A DNA stretch of 20,406 nt from an uncultured Spirochaetaceae bacterium (GTDB taxonomy: Bacteria; Spirochaetota; Spirochaetia; Treponematales; Treponemataceae). Location of the stretch: the NCBI GenBank assembly GCA_902766345.1, contig CACXDK010000361.1, positions 1 to 20,406 on the forward strand, written 5' to 3'. The position numbers were made by a program, and so were the translations under genes. The first letter of the stretch is position 1; each line of letters begins with the position of its first letter. This document shows, in pieces, positions 1 to 7,477 of the stretch. The notes under the pieces are model-generated. The model was not told the origin of the DNA. It did no database searches and saw only the letters and a list, made by a program, of their open reading frames with translations.

Positions 1-110
1 AGTGGCCGTAATCATTAAATCCAGTGGCCATAATCATTAAATCCAGTGGCCATAATCATTAAATCCAGTGGCCATAATCATTAAATCCAGTGGGCGTAAA
101 AATAAACCTG
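1..110. repeat. 22-bp tandem repeat array at left edge
   Basis: Four consecutive 22-bp units lie at 1-22, 23-44, 45-66 and 67-88, followed by a degenerate fifth copy at 89-110. Each unit starts AGTGGCC and ends TTAAATCC. Units 2-4 are identical and unit 1 differs by one base (GGCCG for GGCCA). Each unit carries the odd-centred dyad TAAT-C-ATTA, and units 2-4 also carry the palindrome TGGCCA. There are no spacers, so it is not a CRISPR array. The array runs into the window edge, so its full length is unknown. Head-to-tail repeats of about 20 bp occur at the termini of IS21-family elements, and this could be such an end, but no transposase is visible. A protein-binding iteron array is the alternative. 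Confidence 0.9.
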
Positions 111-113
111 CAA

Positions 114-209
114 AGTACTTTTGTACTAGTATTTTTATCTCTTTCGTAATCAGAAAACTGATTTATAATTTATGCATGATAAGTAAGGGCATAATATAAC
201 CAAATGCCC
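114..209 (+). promoter_or_regulatory. Upstream region of the sugar ABC operon with three small dyads and a candidate -10
   Basis: Three perfect inverted repeats are present: AGTAC-TTTT-GTACT (114-127), ATCAG-AAAA-CTGAT (149-162) and GGGCAT-N11-ATGCCC (187-209). A consensus -10 hexamer TATAAT sits at 164-169, just after the second dyad, without a convincing -35. The third dyad would lie in the leader just upstream of the ribosome-binding site. The layout fits a regulated promoter with operator(s), but no specific regulator can be named. Confidence 0.45.
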
Positions 210-226
210 ATTACAGGAGGATATAT

Positions 227-1537
227 ATGAAAAAATTTTCACGTTTTGCACTTACAGCACTTCTTGCTGCAGGACTTACAGCAAGCTTTATGAGCTGTGG
301 CAAAAAAGAACCAGCTGCTGCTAAAGGAGCAGATCCAAACGCTCCACAAAAACTTACCGTATGGTGTTGGGATCCTTCATTCAATATTTATGCAATGAAA
401 GAAGCCGCAAAAATCTACAATAGAGAAAAGCCAAATGTAACTATTGACATTGTAGAAACACCTTGGGAAGATCTCCAGCAAAAGCTCATCACATCACTTT
501 CTTCAAATGATACTTCTTCACTTCCAGACATCATTCTTTGCCAGGACAATGCAATCCTTAAGAATGTAACAAGCTATCCAAATGCATTCCTTCCTTTGGA
601 TGGAAAAGTAGATCTTTCTCAGTTTGCACAGTTCAAAGTTGCTTTCGGTAATGTAAACGGAAAGAAATACTCAGTTCCATTTGATAACGGTGTTACAGCA
701 ACCTTCCTTCGCCGTGACATTATTGAACAGGCTGGTCTTAAAGTTGAAGATTTCAACAACATTTCATGGGAACGCCTCCACGAACTTGGAAAGATTGTAA
801 AAGCAAAGACTGGTAAGTACATGATTTCTTATGTAGGTAACGACCCAGACTGTGTAATGATTATGCTCCAGAGTGCAGGAACTTGGTTCTTCGATGAAAA
901 CGGAAAGGCAAACATCGCAAACAACGCAGCTTTGAAAGAAGGTCTTAAAGTATTTGCAGACATGGTAAAAGATGAAACATGTCTTAACGTACCAGACTGG
1001 AATGCATTCGTTGCATCTGTAAATAATGGACAGGTTGCAGCTGCTATTGACGGATGTTGGATGACAGGTATTATCATGGCTCAGACTGACCAGTTTGGAA
1101 AATGGGCAGTTGTAAACACTCCAAAACTTGAAACAGTTTCAGGTGCTGCAAACCATTCAAGTCAGGGTGGTTCTTCATGGATGATTATGTCAAGCTCAAA
1201 GAACCCAGACCTCGCTGCAGACTTCCTCAACAAGACTTTTGCAGGAAGCAAAGAACTTTATGAAACAATCCTTCCATCTTCAGGTGCTGTTGCAACATGG
1301 CTTCCTGCAGCTGATTCTTCTGCATACGATCAGGGTAACGACTTCTTCGGTGGACAGAAGATTTTCAAGGACTTTGTTGAATATTCTGGAAACATTCCAC
1401 GTGTAAAGTATGGTATCTTCAACTACGAAGCACGTGCAGAAGTAGGTGTTGCTGTAGCAAGCATTCTCCAGGGTTCAAGCGTAGAAGACGCTCTTAAATC
1501 AGCTCAGAAGAACGTTGAGTTCATCATGGGTGAGTAA
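227..1537 (+). CDS. Sugar ABC transporter substrate-binding lipoprotein (SBP family 1)
   Basis: Predicted extracytoplasmic solute-binding protein of a carbohydrate ABC importer (436 aa). The N-terminus is basic (MKKFSR), followed by a hydrophobic stretch and Cys24 in the context FMSC. This is a loose lipobox typical of spirochaetes and implies lipid anchoring to the inner membrane. Mature residues about 40-120 (LTVWCWDPSFNIYAMKEAAK, then VTIDIVETPWEDLQQKL, then LPDIILCQD) have the pattern of family 1 binding proteins that bind oligosaccharides. The start is supported by AGGAGG at 215-220, six nt upstream. Two MalF/MalG-type permease genes follow on the same strand, separated by a hairpin that could let this gene be expressed more than they are. 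Neither the sugar nor the ATPase can be named from the window; such importers often share an MsmK/MalK-type ATPase encoded elsewhere. Confidence 0.93.
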   Translation: MKKFSRFALTALLAAGLTASFMSCGKKEPAAAKGADPNAPQKLTVWCWDPSFNIYAMKEAAKIYNREKPNVTIDIVETPWEDLQQKLITSLSSNDTSSLPDIILCQDNAILKNVTSYPNAFLPLDGKVDLSQFAQFKVAFGNVNGKKYSVPFDNGVTATFLRRDIIEQAGLKVEDFNNISWERLHELGKIVKAKTGKYMISYVGNDPDCVMIMLQSAGTWFFDENGKANIANNAALKEGLKVFADMVKDETCLNVPDWNAFVASVNNGQVAAAIDGCWMTGIIMAQTDQFGKWAVVNTPKLETVSGAANHSSQGGSSWMIMSSSKNPDLAADFLNKTFAGSKELYETILPSSGAVATWLPAADSSAYDQGNDFFGGQKIFKDFVEYSGNIPRVKYGIFNYEARAEVGVAVASILQGSSVEDALKSAQKNVEFIMGE

Positions 1538-1559
1538 GGCAATAAGAAATAATTAAAAT

Positions 1560-1601
1560 AAAGGCAGGCTTCCATTAAAAAAATGAGAAACCTGCCTTTT
1601 T
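1560..1601 (+). terminator. Intercistronic hairpin / partial terminator between binding protein and permease genes
   Basis: AAAGGCAGG at 1560-1568 pairs perfectly with CCTGCCTTT at 1591-1599. The loop is 22 nt and the stem is followed by a short T run ending at 1601. It lies between the stop of the binding-protein gene and the permease ribosome-binding site. A weak terminator or 3'-stabilising hairpin here would leave much more binding-protein mRNA than permease mRNA, as in classical malE-malF arrangements. The activity is inferred. Confidence 0.65.
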
Positions 1602-1603
1602 CT

Positions 1604-1607
1604 GAGG
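1604..1607 (+). promoter_or_regulatory. Ribosome-binding site that sets the permease start at 1616
   Basis: GAGG lies 8 nt before ATG 1616. The earlier in-frame ATG at 1583 is inside the loop of the 1560-1601 hairpin and has no purine-rich site before it, so 1616 is preferred. Confidence 0.6.
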
Positions 1608-1615
1608 ACGGACAC

Positions 1616-2500
1616 ATGGCAAAAAAACTATCGCTAGAAAAAAAATACGGTCGTGCCGGCTGGTTATTTGTAATGCCTGCTGCCATACTGATTTTTGTAC
1701 TTAATTTTTTCCCGATGATAAGGGCATTCTTCCTTTCACTTCAATCAGGACTTGCAACAAATCTGCATTTCAGCGGTCTAAGGAATTACATAAGACTTTT
1801 CCAGGACGAACGCTTTCTTTACTCCGTCCGTAATGTATTTATTTACTTAATTTTTCAAGTTCCTATAATGCTTTTTCTAGCATTGGTTCTTGCAAGCATT
1901 CTAAATGATACCAGGCTTAAATTCAGGGGAATATTCCGTACAATCGTATTCCTTCCTTGTGCTACAGCTCTTGTATCATCAGCTTTAATTTTCAAGTCCA
2001 TCTTTGGAATGGATGGAATAATTAATCACTGGTGTCTGGAATTTGGAATTCTTTCTACTCCAAAGAACTTCCTTACAGATCCATTGTGGGCAAAAATAAT
2101 CATAATTCTTTGTATTACATGGCGTTGGACAGGTTATAATACAGTATTCTTCCTTGCTGGTCTGCAGAATATAGACCACAGCATTTATGAAGCTGCAAAG
2201 ATTGATGGAGCTTCTACAATGCAGCAGTTCTTTAAGCTTACACTTCCTCTGCTCCGCCCTGTCATTCTGCTTACATCAATTATGTCAATCAACGGTACAC
2301 TCCAGCTTTTTGATGAAGTCAGAAACTTGACTGGAGGAGGACCAGGAAACGAGACAATAACAATTTCTCAGTATATATACAACCTTTCTTTCTTAAACAA
2401 TCCTCAGTTCGGTTATGCAGCTGCAATATCATATACAATCCTTATTATGGTTGCAGTACTGTCATTCATCCAGCTTAAGATAGGAGATAAAAATGACTAG
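1616..2500 (+). CDS. Carbohydrate ABC transporter permease, MalF/UgpA type
   Basis: Integral-membrane subunit of the sugar importer (294 aa from the chosen ATG). About six hydrophobic segments are visible, near residues 14-38, 72-96, 107-130, 158-182, 213-235 and 266-288. The cytoplasmic EAA loop that contacts the ATPase is clear at 191-215 (YEAAKIDGAS, then LPLLRP). The motif LTGGGPGNET near 238-247 is typical of the UgpA/MalF-like subunit. An in-frame ATG at 1583 would add 11 residues, but it lies in a hairpin loop without a ribosome-binding site. The 3' end overlaps the next permease gene by 8 bp, indicating translational coupling. The pair with the second permease forms the membrane channel; substrate unknown. 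Confidence 0.93.
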   Translation: MAKKLSLEKKYGRAGWLFVMPAAILIFVLNFFPMIRAFFLSLQSGLATNLHFSGLRNYIRLFQDERFLYSVRNVFIYLIFQVPIMLFLALVLASILNDTRLKFRGIFRTIVFLPCATALVSSALIFKSIFGMDGIINHWCLEFGILSTPKNFLTDPLWAKIIIILCITWRWTGYNTVFFLAGLQNIDHSIYEAAKIDGASTMQQFFKLTLPLLRPVILLTSIMSINGTLQLFDEVRNLTGGGPGNETITISQYIYNLSFLNNPQFGYAAAISYTILIMVAVLSFIQLKIGDKND

Positions 2501-3335
2501 TAAACATGAAGAAAATCTAAACAGGACAACATTAAACAGATGTCCTATTTATGAATATATATTTATTATTACAGTCTGTGTTTTTTCAATTTTTCCATTT
2601 TACTTCATGATTGTTTCTGCAACAAATAAAAGTACAGACGTAATTGCAGGTAAAATGACTATAGGTTTTTATCTGATTGAAAACATAAAAAACATGATTC
2701 ATACTGTAGCTATAGGTAGAGGTCTATGGAATTCTCTTCGTACTACAGCAATTCAGACGGTACTCAGTATTTTTGTATGTTCTCTTGCAGGATATGGTTT
2801 CCAAGTTTATAGAGACAAACATAAGGATCTTCTCATGAGCATTTTGCTTTTGTCAATGATGATTCCTTTTGCTTCAATCATGGTTCCTTTATTCAAGATG
2901 TTCAGTTCTGCACACTTGCTCAACACAACTTTGGGATTTGTACTGCCATCTATTTCAACAGCATTCCTGATTTTCTTTTTCAGACAGAATTCTCAATCAT
3001 TTCCTGTTGAAACAATTCAGGCTGCCCGTGTAGACGGTCTGAATGAATTCCAGATTTATCTGCAAGTTTACCTGCCTATTATGGCACCAACCTTTGCAGC
3101 AGCAGCAATTGTTACATTCATGAATGGTTGGAATAATTACATGTGGCCTTTGATTGTAATGCAGTCTCAGAAAATGAGAACCATGCCTCTTGTTGTAACA
3201 GGACTTACAGCAGGATATGTTACAGACTACGGTCTTCTTATGCTCTGCGTATCAATCATGACACTTCCTACTGTTATTCTATTCTTTACACAGCAGAAAC
3301 GCTTTGTTGAAGGAATTACAGGTTCTGTAAAATAA
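2493..3335 (+). CDS. Carbohydrate ABC transporter permease, MalG/UgpE type
   Basis: Second membrane subunit of the sugar importer (280 aa), overlapping the upstream permease by 8 bp (ATGACTAG). AGGAG at 2482-2486 is correctly spaced before the ATG. Hydrophobic segments lie near residues 20-43, 85-104, 112-135, 143-163, 198-220 and 246-266. The EAA loop is at about 174-197 (IQAARVDGLNEF, then YLPIMAP), in the slightly degenerate form common in MalG-type subunits. The C-terminus FFTQQKRFVEGITGSVK is the hallmark end of this family. It is the last gene of the operon; a strong terminator begins 18 bp after its stop. No ATPase or sugar-metabolism gene follows. Confidence 0.93.
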   Translation: MTSKHEENLNRTTLNRCPIYEYIFIITVCVFSIFPFYFMIVSATNKSTDVIAGKMTIGFYLIENIKNMIHTVAIGRGLWNSLRTTAIQTVLSIFVCSLAGYGFQVYRDKHKDLLMSILLLSMMIPFASIMVPLFKMFSSAHLLNTTLGFVLPSISTAFLIFFFRQNSQSFPVETIQAARVDGLNEFQIYLQVYLPIMAPTFAAAAIVTFMNGWNNYMWPLIVMQSQKMRTMPLVVTGLTAGYVTDYGLLMLCVSIMTLPTVILFFTQQKRFVEGITGSVK

Positions 3336-3353
3336 ACAGAAATCCTCCTCGTT

Positions 3354-3400
3354 GGCTGTACTGTCAAACCTCCGATGCGACAGTACAGCCTTTTTTTTTT
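3354..3400 (+). terminator. Strong rho-independent terminator of the sugar ABC operon
   Basis: GGCTGTACTGTC (3354-3365) pairs perfectly over 12 bp with GACAGTACAGCC (3379-3390). The loop is 13 nt, followed by ten T (3391-3400). The last T residues overlap the stop codon (3399-3401, complementary strand) of the convergent response-regulator gene. On the opposite strand the stem has no T tract, so it looks directional for + strand transcripts. Confidence 0.95.
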
Positions 3401-4064
3401 AATGAATCTTATTAGCCAACTGAATTATCTCAAAGCGGTCTTTTACTTCCAATTTTGAATATATTGTACTAACACGATTTCTAACAGTTTGAGGAGAAAT
3501 TCCCAACTCCTCCGAAATCTGCTGATTATCTTTTCCTGTTGCAAGAAGAGCAAAAATCTCGCGTTCTCTTTCTGTTAAAGTATCAAACCATGGAAAAGTA
3601 TCGTCCATTTCTTTACCAGAAGAATCAGGCTTTTTTTCTACATAAGTACTTTGAATTAAGTTTTTAGCAATACTTGGAGAAATCTGTATCATGCCAGAAT
3701 TAAGAGCACGAATAGAAACTATGAGTTCTGTAGGTGAAATATCTTTTAAGAGATATCCTGAAGCTCCATTAATAAGAGCAGAACGAACAGACTCATCTTC
3801 ATCATAGGTAGAAAGCATAATTATCTTTACAGAAGGATGTTTTGCTTTTATCTTAGCAACGGCTTCTACCCCATCCATTACAGGCATGTGTACATCCATA
3901 AGAATAATATCAGGCTCTTTATTGTCCACAAAATCACAAGCTTCCTTGCCATTTGAACATATACCGATGATATCTACTTCTTCTGCATAATTTGTAAGAT
4001 ATATTTTCAGGCTTTCTGCAAACATTCGCTGGTCATCAACCAGCAGAAGATTCATTTTTTTCAT
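3399..4064 (-). CDS. Two-component response regulator, NarL/FixJ (LuxR-type HTH) family
   Basis: DNA-binding response regulator (221 aa). The receiver domain at about 4-122 has acidic residues D10-D11, phospho-acceptor D57 (in DIILMDVHMP), S85 in the IIMLST strand and K107 (GYLLKD). A LuxR/GerE-type helix-turn-helix follows at about 160-217 (LTEREREIFALLATGKDNQQ, then SPQTVRNRVSTIYSKLEV). The start overlaps the end of the kinase gene by 29 bp, so the two are co-translated and form a cognate pair. The start is ambiguous: ATG 4064 is only 3 nt from GGAGG, whereas ATG 4055 (MNLLLVDD) is 12 nt away and gives a more usual N-terminus. It converges on the sugar ABC operon; whether it controls that operon is not shown by the sequence. 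Confidence 0.94.
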   Translation of the reverse strand: MKKMNLLLVDDQRMFAESLKIYLTNYAEEVDIIGICSNGKEACDFVDNKEPDIILMDVHMPVMDGVEAVAKIKAKHPSVKIIMLSTYDEDESVRSALINGASGYLLKDISPTELIVSIRALNSGMIQISPSIAKNLIQSTYVEKKPDSSGKEMDDTFPWFDTLTEREREIFALLATGKDNQQISEELGISPQTVRNRVSTIYSKLEVKDRFEIIQLANKIH

Positions 4065-5355
4065 GTTCCTCCATAAGAATTTGAACCAATGGTATTTTTA
4101 TGTCCAGCTGAAATCCGCCTTCTGCACTTATTCCAGCTTCAAGTATTCCGCCAACAGGTTTTAGGCGCTCTTCCATTCCAGCAAAACCAATTCCTTTTAC
4201 AATTTGCTTTGATCCAATTCCATTATCTTTTACGGTCATATACAGAAAATCACCTTCATCACGGAAATATACACAAACCAAAGAGGCATGACCGTGTTTA
4301 ACGGAATTAGTCAAACCTTCCTGCATTACCCTTATTAAAATTTTATTTATTGACCTTCCGTAATCGCTTTTTATGTTTCCCCTATCCAATATAACTTCTA
4401 TACCTGTTACTTTCTGAAAAATATTCTTTATTTGATACAAAGAATCAAGATTATTATCCATAGGATTTTGAATATCCCTTATGGCACGTAAAGTTTGACG
4501 GGTTTCCTGCAAACCTTGACTGGCAAGACTTCTTACACTTTCAAAAATTTCTATAGTACGACTCCAGTCTACAGGCGGACTACTCATACAGGCCTGCATC
4601 AAACTGATTAAATTAACAAAAACATAACCACAGCTATCGTGCATATCACGGGTAATCCTAAGACGCTCTTCTTCTGCAGCTTTTTTTCCCTTGTTTTTTG
4701 CATAGTCTTGAAGTTCTTGATTTATTAAAGTCATTTGAGACATTACCATATTAAGATGGGCTTTGGTAGACTCACTTTCCTGCCACTTGTAAATTATTAT
4801 TCTGTACATACAAAAAAAAGCAGAAGTAATGACAAGTACAGTTATAATCATAAAAAATTCGTATCCGCTTGCAATGGCTGGCTCACGGGCCATATCAACA
4901 ATGCCCATTATTGCAGGCTGAAATTGCATGAAAATAAAAGAGGTTACGCCAGCGATTAGAGTTGGAACTGAATATTTAAGTTTTAATTTGGCACTAACAG
5001 TTATTATCCAGGCAATAAAAATATATATTTTTATTGAAAAAAGTTCGTTGACTGTATACAGGCATAAATCAGCAGAAACTATAGTAACAAGAATAGAAAG
5101 TACAACATAACGCCTGCGCCCATTAAACAGAAGGACAAACAGAAATACAATAAACAGAATAAAGAATACGTAAAAGTCTACAAGAAATATTTTACGGTTA
5201 AATACAAAATGTCCATCTATAGCAGAGATGGATTCATTTGCATTTAAGACATAATTTATCTGAAAACCGACAAAAGCAGTAATGAGAAGAATTATGTCTA
5301 ATGCAAATATGACTCCCGTGCAGAATATCTGCGGTAACGAATGTTTTTGTAACAT
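4036..5355 (-). CDS. Sensor histidine kinase, DesK/NarX-like (HisKA_3 plus HATPase_c), multi-pass membrane
   Basis: Membrane-bound kinase (439 aa) that should phosphorylate the overlapping response regulator. The N-terminal half is hydrophobic, with about six segments between residues 11 and 187. There is no large periplasmic domain, so sensing is probably within or near the membrane. A short coiled-coil-like linker (195-230) leads to the HisKA_3 dimerisation segment RLRITRDMHDSCGYVF with phospho-acceptor His239. The ATPase domain has the N box QEGLTNSVKHG (345-355), the G1 box DNGIGS (377-382) and the G2-like GIGFAGMEERL (388-398). The ligand cannot be inferred. An extended -10 promoter lies only 8 nt before the ATG, and EF-G ends 31 bp upstream without an obvious terminator, so transcription could also arrive from there. 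Confidence 0.93.
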   Translation of the reverse strand: MLQKHSLPQIFCTGVIFALDIILLITAFVGFQINYVLNANESISAIDGHFVFNRKIFLVDFYVFFILFIVFLFVLLFNGRRRYVVLSILVTIVSADLCLYTVNELFSIKIYIFIAWIITVSAKLKLKYSVPTLIAGVTSFIFMQFQPAIMGIVDMAREPAIASGYEFFMIITVLVITSAFFCMYRIIIYKWQESESTKAHLNMVMSQMTLINQELQDYAKNKGKKAAEEERLRITRDMHDSCGYVFVNLISLMQACMSSPPVDWSRTIEIFESVRSLASQGLQETRQTLRAIRDIQNPMDNNLDSLYQIKNIFQKVTGIEVILDRGNIKSDYGRSINKILIRVMQEGLTNSVKHGHASLVCVYFRDEGDFLYMTVKDNGIGSKQIVKGIGFAGMEERLKPVGGILEAGISAEGGFQLDIKIPLVQILMEEHEKNESSAG

Positions 5356-5363
5356 GTATCTTC

Positions 5364-5386
5364 ATTATACCACAGAAATCAGTTTA
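5364..5386 (-). promoter_or_regulatory. Extended -10 promoter of the two-component pair
   Basis: On the - strand the sequence reads TGG-TATAAT (extended -10; hexamer at 5369 to 5364), with a poor -35 match in the AACTGA-like region 17 nt upstream. The hexamer ends 8 nt before the kinase ATG at 5355. A start site 6-8 nt downstream of the hexamer would fall at or next to the ATG, so the transcript would have practically no leader. The -35 region contains two adjacent ATCAGTT direct repeats (5379-5394). Confidence 0.6.
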
Positions 5387-7426
5387 TCAGTTACTCTTTT
5401 TTTGAAAGTGGCTAAAGGTCATGCCAAAGCTTGCACGGCCTTGTGTAACAGAACGAAGGTTTGTTGAAAAACCAAACATTTTTGCCATAGGAGCCTGAGC
5501 ATGAACAATGTTGCCACCCATTTTTTCTTCCATGCTGTTTATAAGTCCGCCACGCTGAGTAATCTGACTCATTGCATCACCAACAAATTCTGCAGGACTT
5601 TCAATATCAACAGCCATAACAGGTTCAAGCATTTCTGGAGATGCTAGGTTACAAACCTTGTCAAAAGCTTCTGCAGCAGCTGCCTCAAATGCAAACGGCG
5701 TAGCAGTCAGTTCATCATACTCAATTGCAGTAACTGTAATTGCTGTATCTGTACAAGGATAACCTAACTTAATTCCAGAAGAGAAGCTGTTTGTAATGCT
5801 CTGTTTAATTGCATCATAAATTTCTTCAGGAATTGTATTATCCCTGACGTTGCAGGTATATCTGTTGCCACTGCCAGTTTCAAGAGGCTCAGCATGCAGT
5901 GTAAGACCTGCTGCATTTTCCTTACCAGCAATAACACGACTATATTTTTCAACATAATCAGCACTAGCAGTAACAGCTTCACGATATGTAACCTGTGGAG
6001 CACCTACCCTACACTGAACTTTAAAGTCATCTCTAATACGGGTAACAAGAACATCAAGATGGAGTTCTCCCATTCCACTAATTACAAGCTGACCAGTTTC
6101 TTCATCATCACGATGTGTAAATGTAGGATCTTCACGGCTCAAAATGTCAAGAGTATCAATAAGTTTCTGACGATCACTCATTGTTTCAGGTTCAATTGCA
6201 ATGGAAATAACAGGTTCTGGGAATTTTACACTCTCAAGAAGAATTGGCATTCCTTCACTTCCAAGAGAATCACCTGTCTGAGCAAGCTTTAACCCGACAA
6301 ACACAGCTATGTCACCAGCACTTACGCTGTCTATCTGATCCATGTGATTTGCATTTACACGAAGAATGCGGTTAACACGTTCTCTCTTTTTCTTAGATAC
6401 GTTATATATCTGTGTTCCAGTAGAAATCTTGCCTGCATACATGCGTACAAAACACAAAATTCCTGCATTCTGGTCATACTGAATCTTAAATACCAAACCT
6501 ACAGGAATTTTTGCATTAGGATCACACTTTACTGGGATTTCTTCTGTTTCATCATGTTTTTTTACATGCAAACCTTCTGCAGGAGGAATTTCATCTGGAG
6601 CAGGAAGATAGCTTATAATTGCATCCATCAAAGGCTGAATTCCCTGATTATGACGACTAGAACCGCAGAAGAAAGGAACGAGAGTGCGCGAAATCGTTGC
6701 CTTACGAATTGCAGATATCAGCTGTTCTTTTGTTATATCTTTTCCTTCCAGATACAATTCTCCAAGTTCATCATCATTGGATGCAACTGTATCAATTAAT
6801 TTTTCATGCCATTCATCAGCAAGAGCTTTATATTCATCACTGATTTCTGAAACAGTAAACTTTTCACCTTCAGATTCAGCATCCCAGTGAATTTCCTTCA
6901 TATTGATAAGATCAATTACACCGTCAAAGTCAGAGCCTGCACCACATGGAATTTCAAGAGCTACAGTTTCACAGCCAAACTTTGCATGAACATCATTAAT
7001 TGCACCGAAAAAGTCTGCTCCAATACGATCCATCTTGTTTACAAAACAAATACGAGGAACGTTAAACTTATCAGCCTGCTTCCAAACAGTTTCAGTCTGA
7101 GGCTGAACCCAGCCTACTGCACAAATTACGGCAATTGCACCATCCAGAACACGCAAAGAACGCTCTACTTCTGCAGTAAAGTCTACATGTCCCGGAGTAT
7201 CAATAATATTTATCTGATAGCCTTTCCATTCTGTTGTTATAGCAGCAGAAGCAATAGTTATGCCACGTTCCTGTTCCTGCTGCATAAAATCCATTGTTGC
7301 AGCACCGTCATCAATTTCACCTATCTTGTGTATCTTACCTGAATAAAAAAGGATACGTTCTGTTGTAGTTGTCTTTCCTGCATCAATGTGAGCCATGATG
7401 CCTATATTGCGCATTTTCTCTAACAT
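5387..7426 (-). CDS. fusA: Translation elongation factor G
   Basis: Ribosomal translocase GTPase (679 aa, close to the usual 690-700). The G domain has P-loop AHIDAGKTT (12-20), switch I with MQQEQERGITI (48-58), switch II DTPGH (76-80) and NKMD (130-133). Domains II-V follow, with FTHRDDEETGQLVISGMGEL in domain III and GLINSMEEKMGGN near the C-terminus. Spirochaetes carry two EF-G paralogues (spdEFG1 and spdEFG2). The intact GTPase motifs point to the translocating paralogue, but this is inference. The highly conserved GG in the sequence AVGGVQPQ is GW here (Trp106). The gene stands alone rather than in an rpsL-rpsG-fusA-tuf operon. It has its own promoter 8 nt before the ATG. A second Met (residue 5) is an alternative start with a short leader. 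Confidence 0.95.
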   Translation of the reverse strand: MLEKMRNIGIMAHIDAGKTTTTERILFYSGKIHKIGEIDDGAATMDFMQQEQERGITIASAAITTEWKGYQINIIDTPGHVDFTAEVERSLRVLDGAIAVICAVGWVQPQTETVWKQADKFNVPRICFVNKMDRIGADFFGAINDVHAKFGCETVALEIPCGAGSDFDGVIDLINMKEIHWDAESEGEKFTVSEISDEYKALADEWHEKLIDTVASNDDELGELYLEGKDITKEQLISAIRKATISRTLVPFFCGSSRHNQGIQPLMDAIISYLPAPDEIPPAEGLHVKKHDETEEIPVKCDPNAKIPVGLVFKIQYDQNAGILCFVRMYAGKISTGTQIYNVSKKKRERVNRILRVNANHMDQIDSVSAGDIAVFVGLKLAQTGDSLGSEGMPILLESVKFPEPVISIAIEPETMSDRQKLIDTLDILSREDPTFTHRDDEETGQLVISGMGELHLDVLVTRIRDDFKVQCRVGAPQVTYREAVTASADYVEKYSRVIAGKENAAGLTLHAEPLETGSGNRYTCNVRDNTIPEEIYDAIKQSITNSFSSGIKLGYPCTDTAITVTAIEYDELTATPFAFEAAAAEAFDKVCNLASPEMLEPVMAVDIESPAEFVGDAMSQITQRGGLINSMEEKMGGNIVHAQAPMAKMFGFSTNLRSVTQGRASFGMTFSHFQKKSN

Positions 7427-7434
7427 GATGAAAC

Positions 7435-7463
7435 ATTATATAGAAAAAAAACATGTACAACAA
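7435..7463 (-). promoter_or_regulatory. Sigma-70-type promoter of fusA
   Basis: On the - strand, TTGTTG (7463 to 7458), a 17-nt spacer and a consensus TATAAT (7440 to 7435). The hexamer ends 8 nt upstream of the fusA ATG at 7426, so the predicted mRNA 5' end is at or within a couple of nt of the start codon. There is no Shine-Dalgarno sequence in the gap GTTTCATC. The promoter lies in the 51-bp gap after the reductase stop codon. Confidence 0.65.
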
Positions 7464-7477
7464 GATATCAAAAGAAA

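Noticed and set aside
1..110. CRISPR array
   Set aside because: The repeats are directly abutting, with no spacers, and the unit is only 22 bp.
1583..1615. Upstream in-frame ATG for the first permease
   Set aside because: It sits in the loop of an intercistronic hairpin with no ribosome-binding site; ATG 1616 has GAGG at proper spacing and gives a normal permease N-terminus.
5356..5400. Terminator between fusA and the histidine kinase gene
   Set aside because: No stem followed by a T tract could be found on the - strand; the region looks like a promoter instead.
5894..7342. Open frames on the + strand opposite fusA
   Set aside because: They are in antisense to a highly conserved gene, have biased, Cys/Asn/Ile-rich compositions and show no ribosome-binding sites or recognisable domains.
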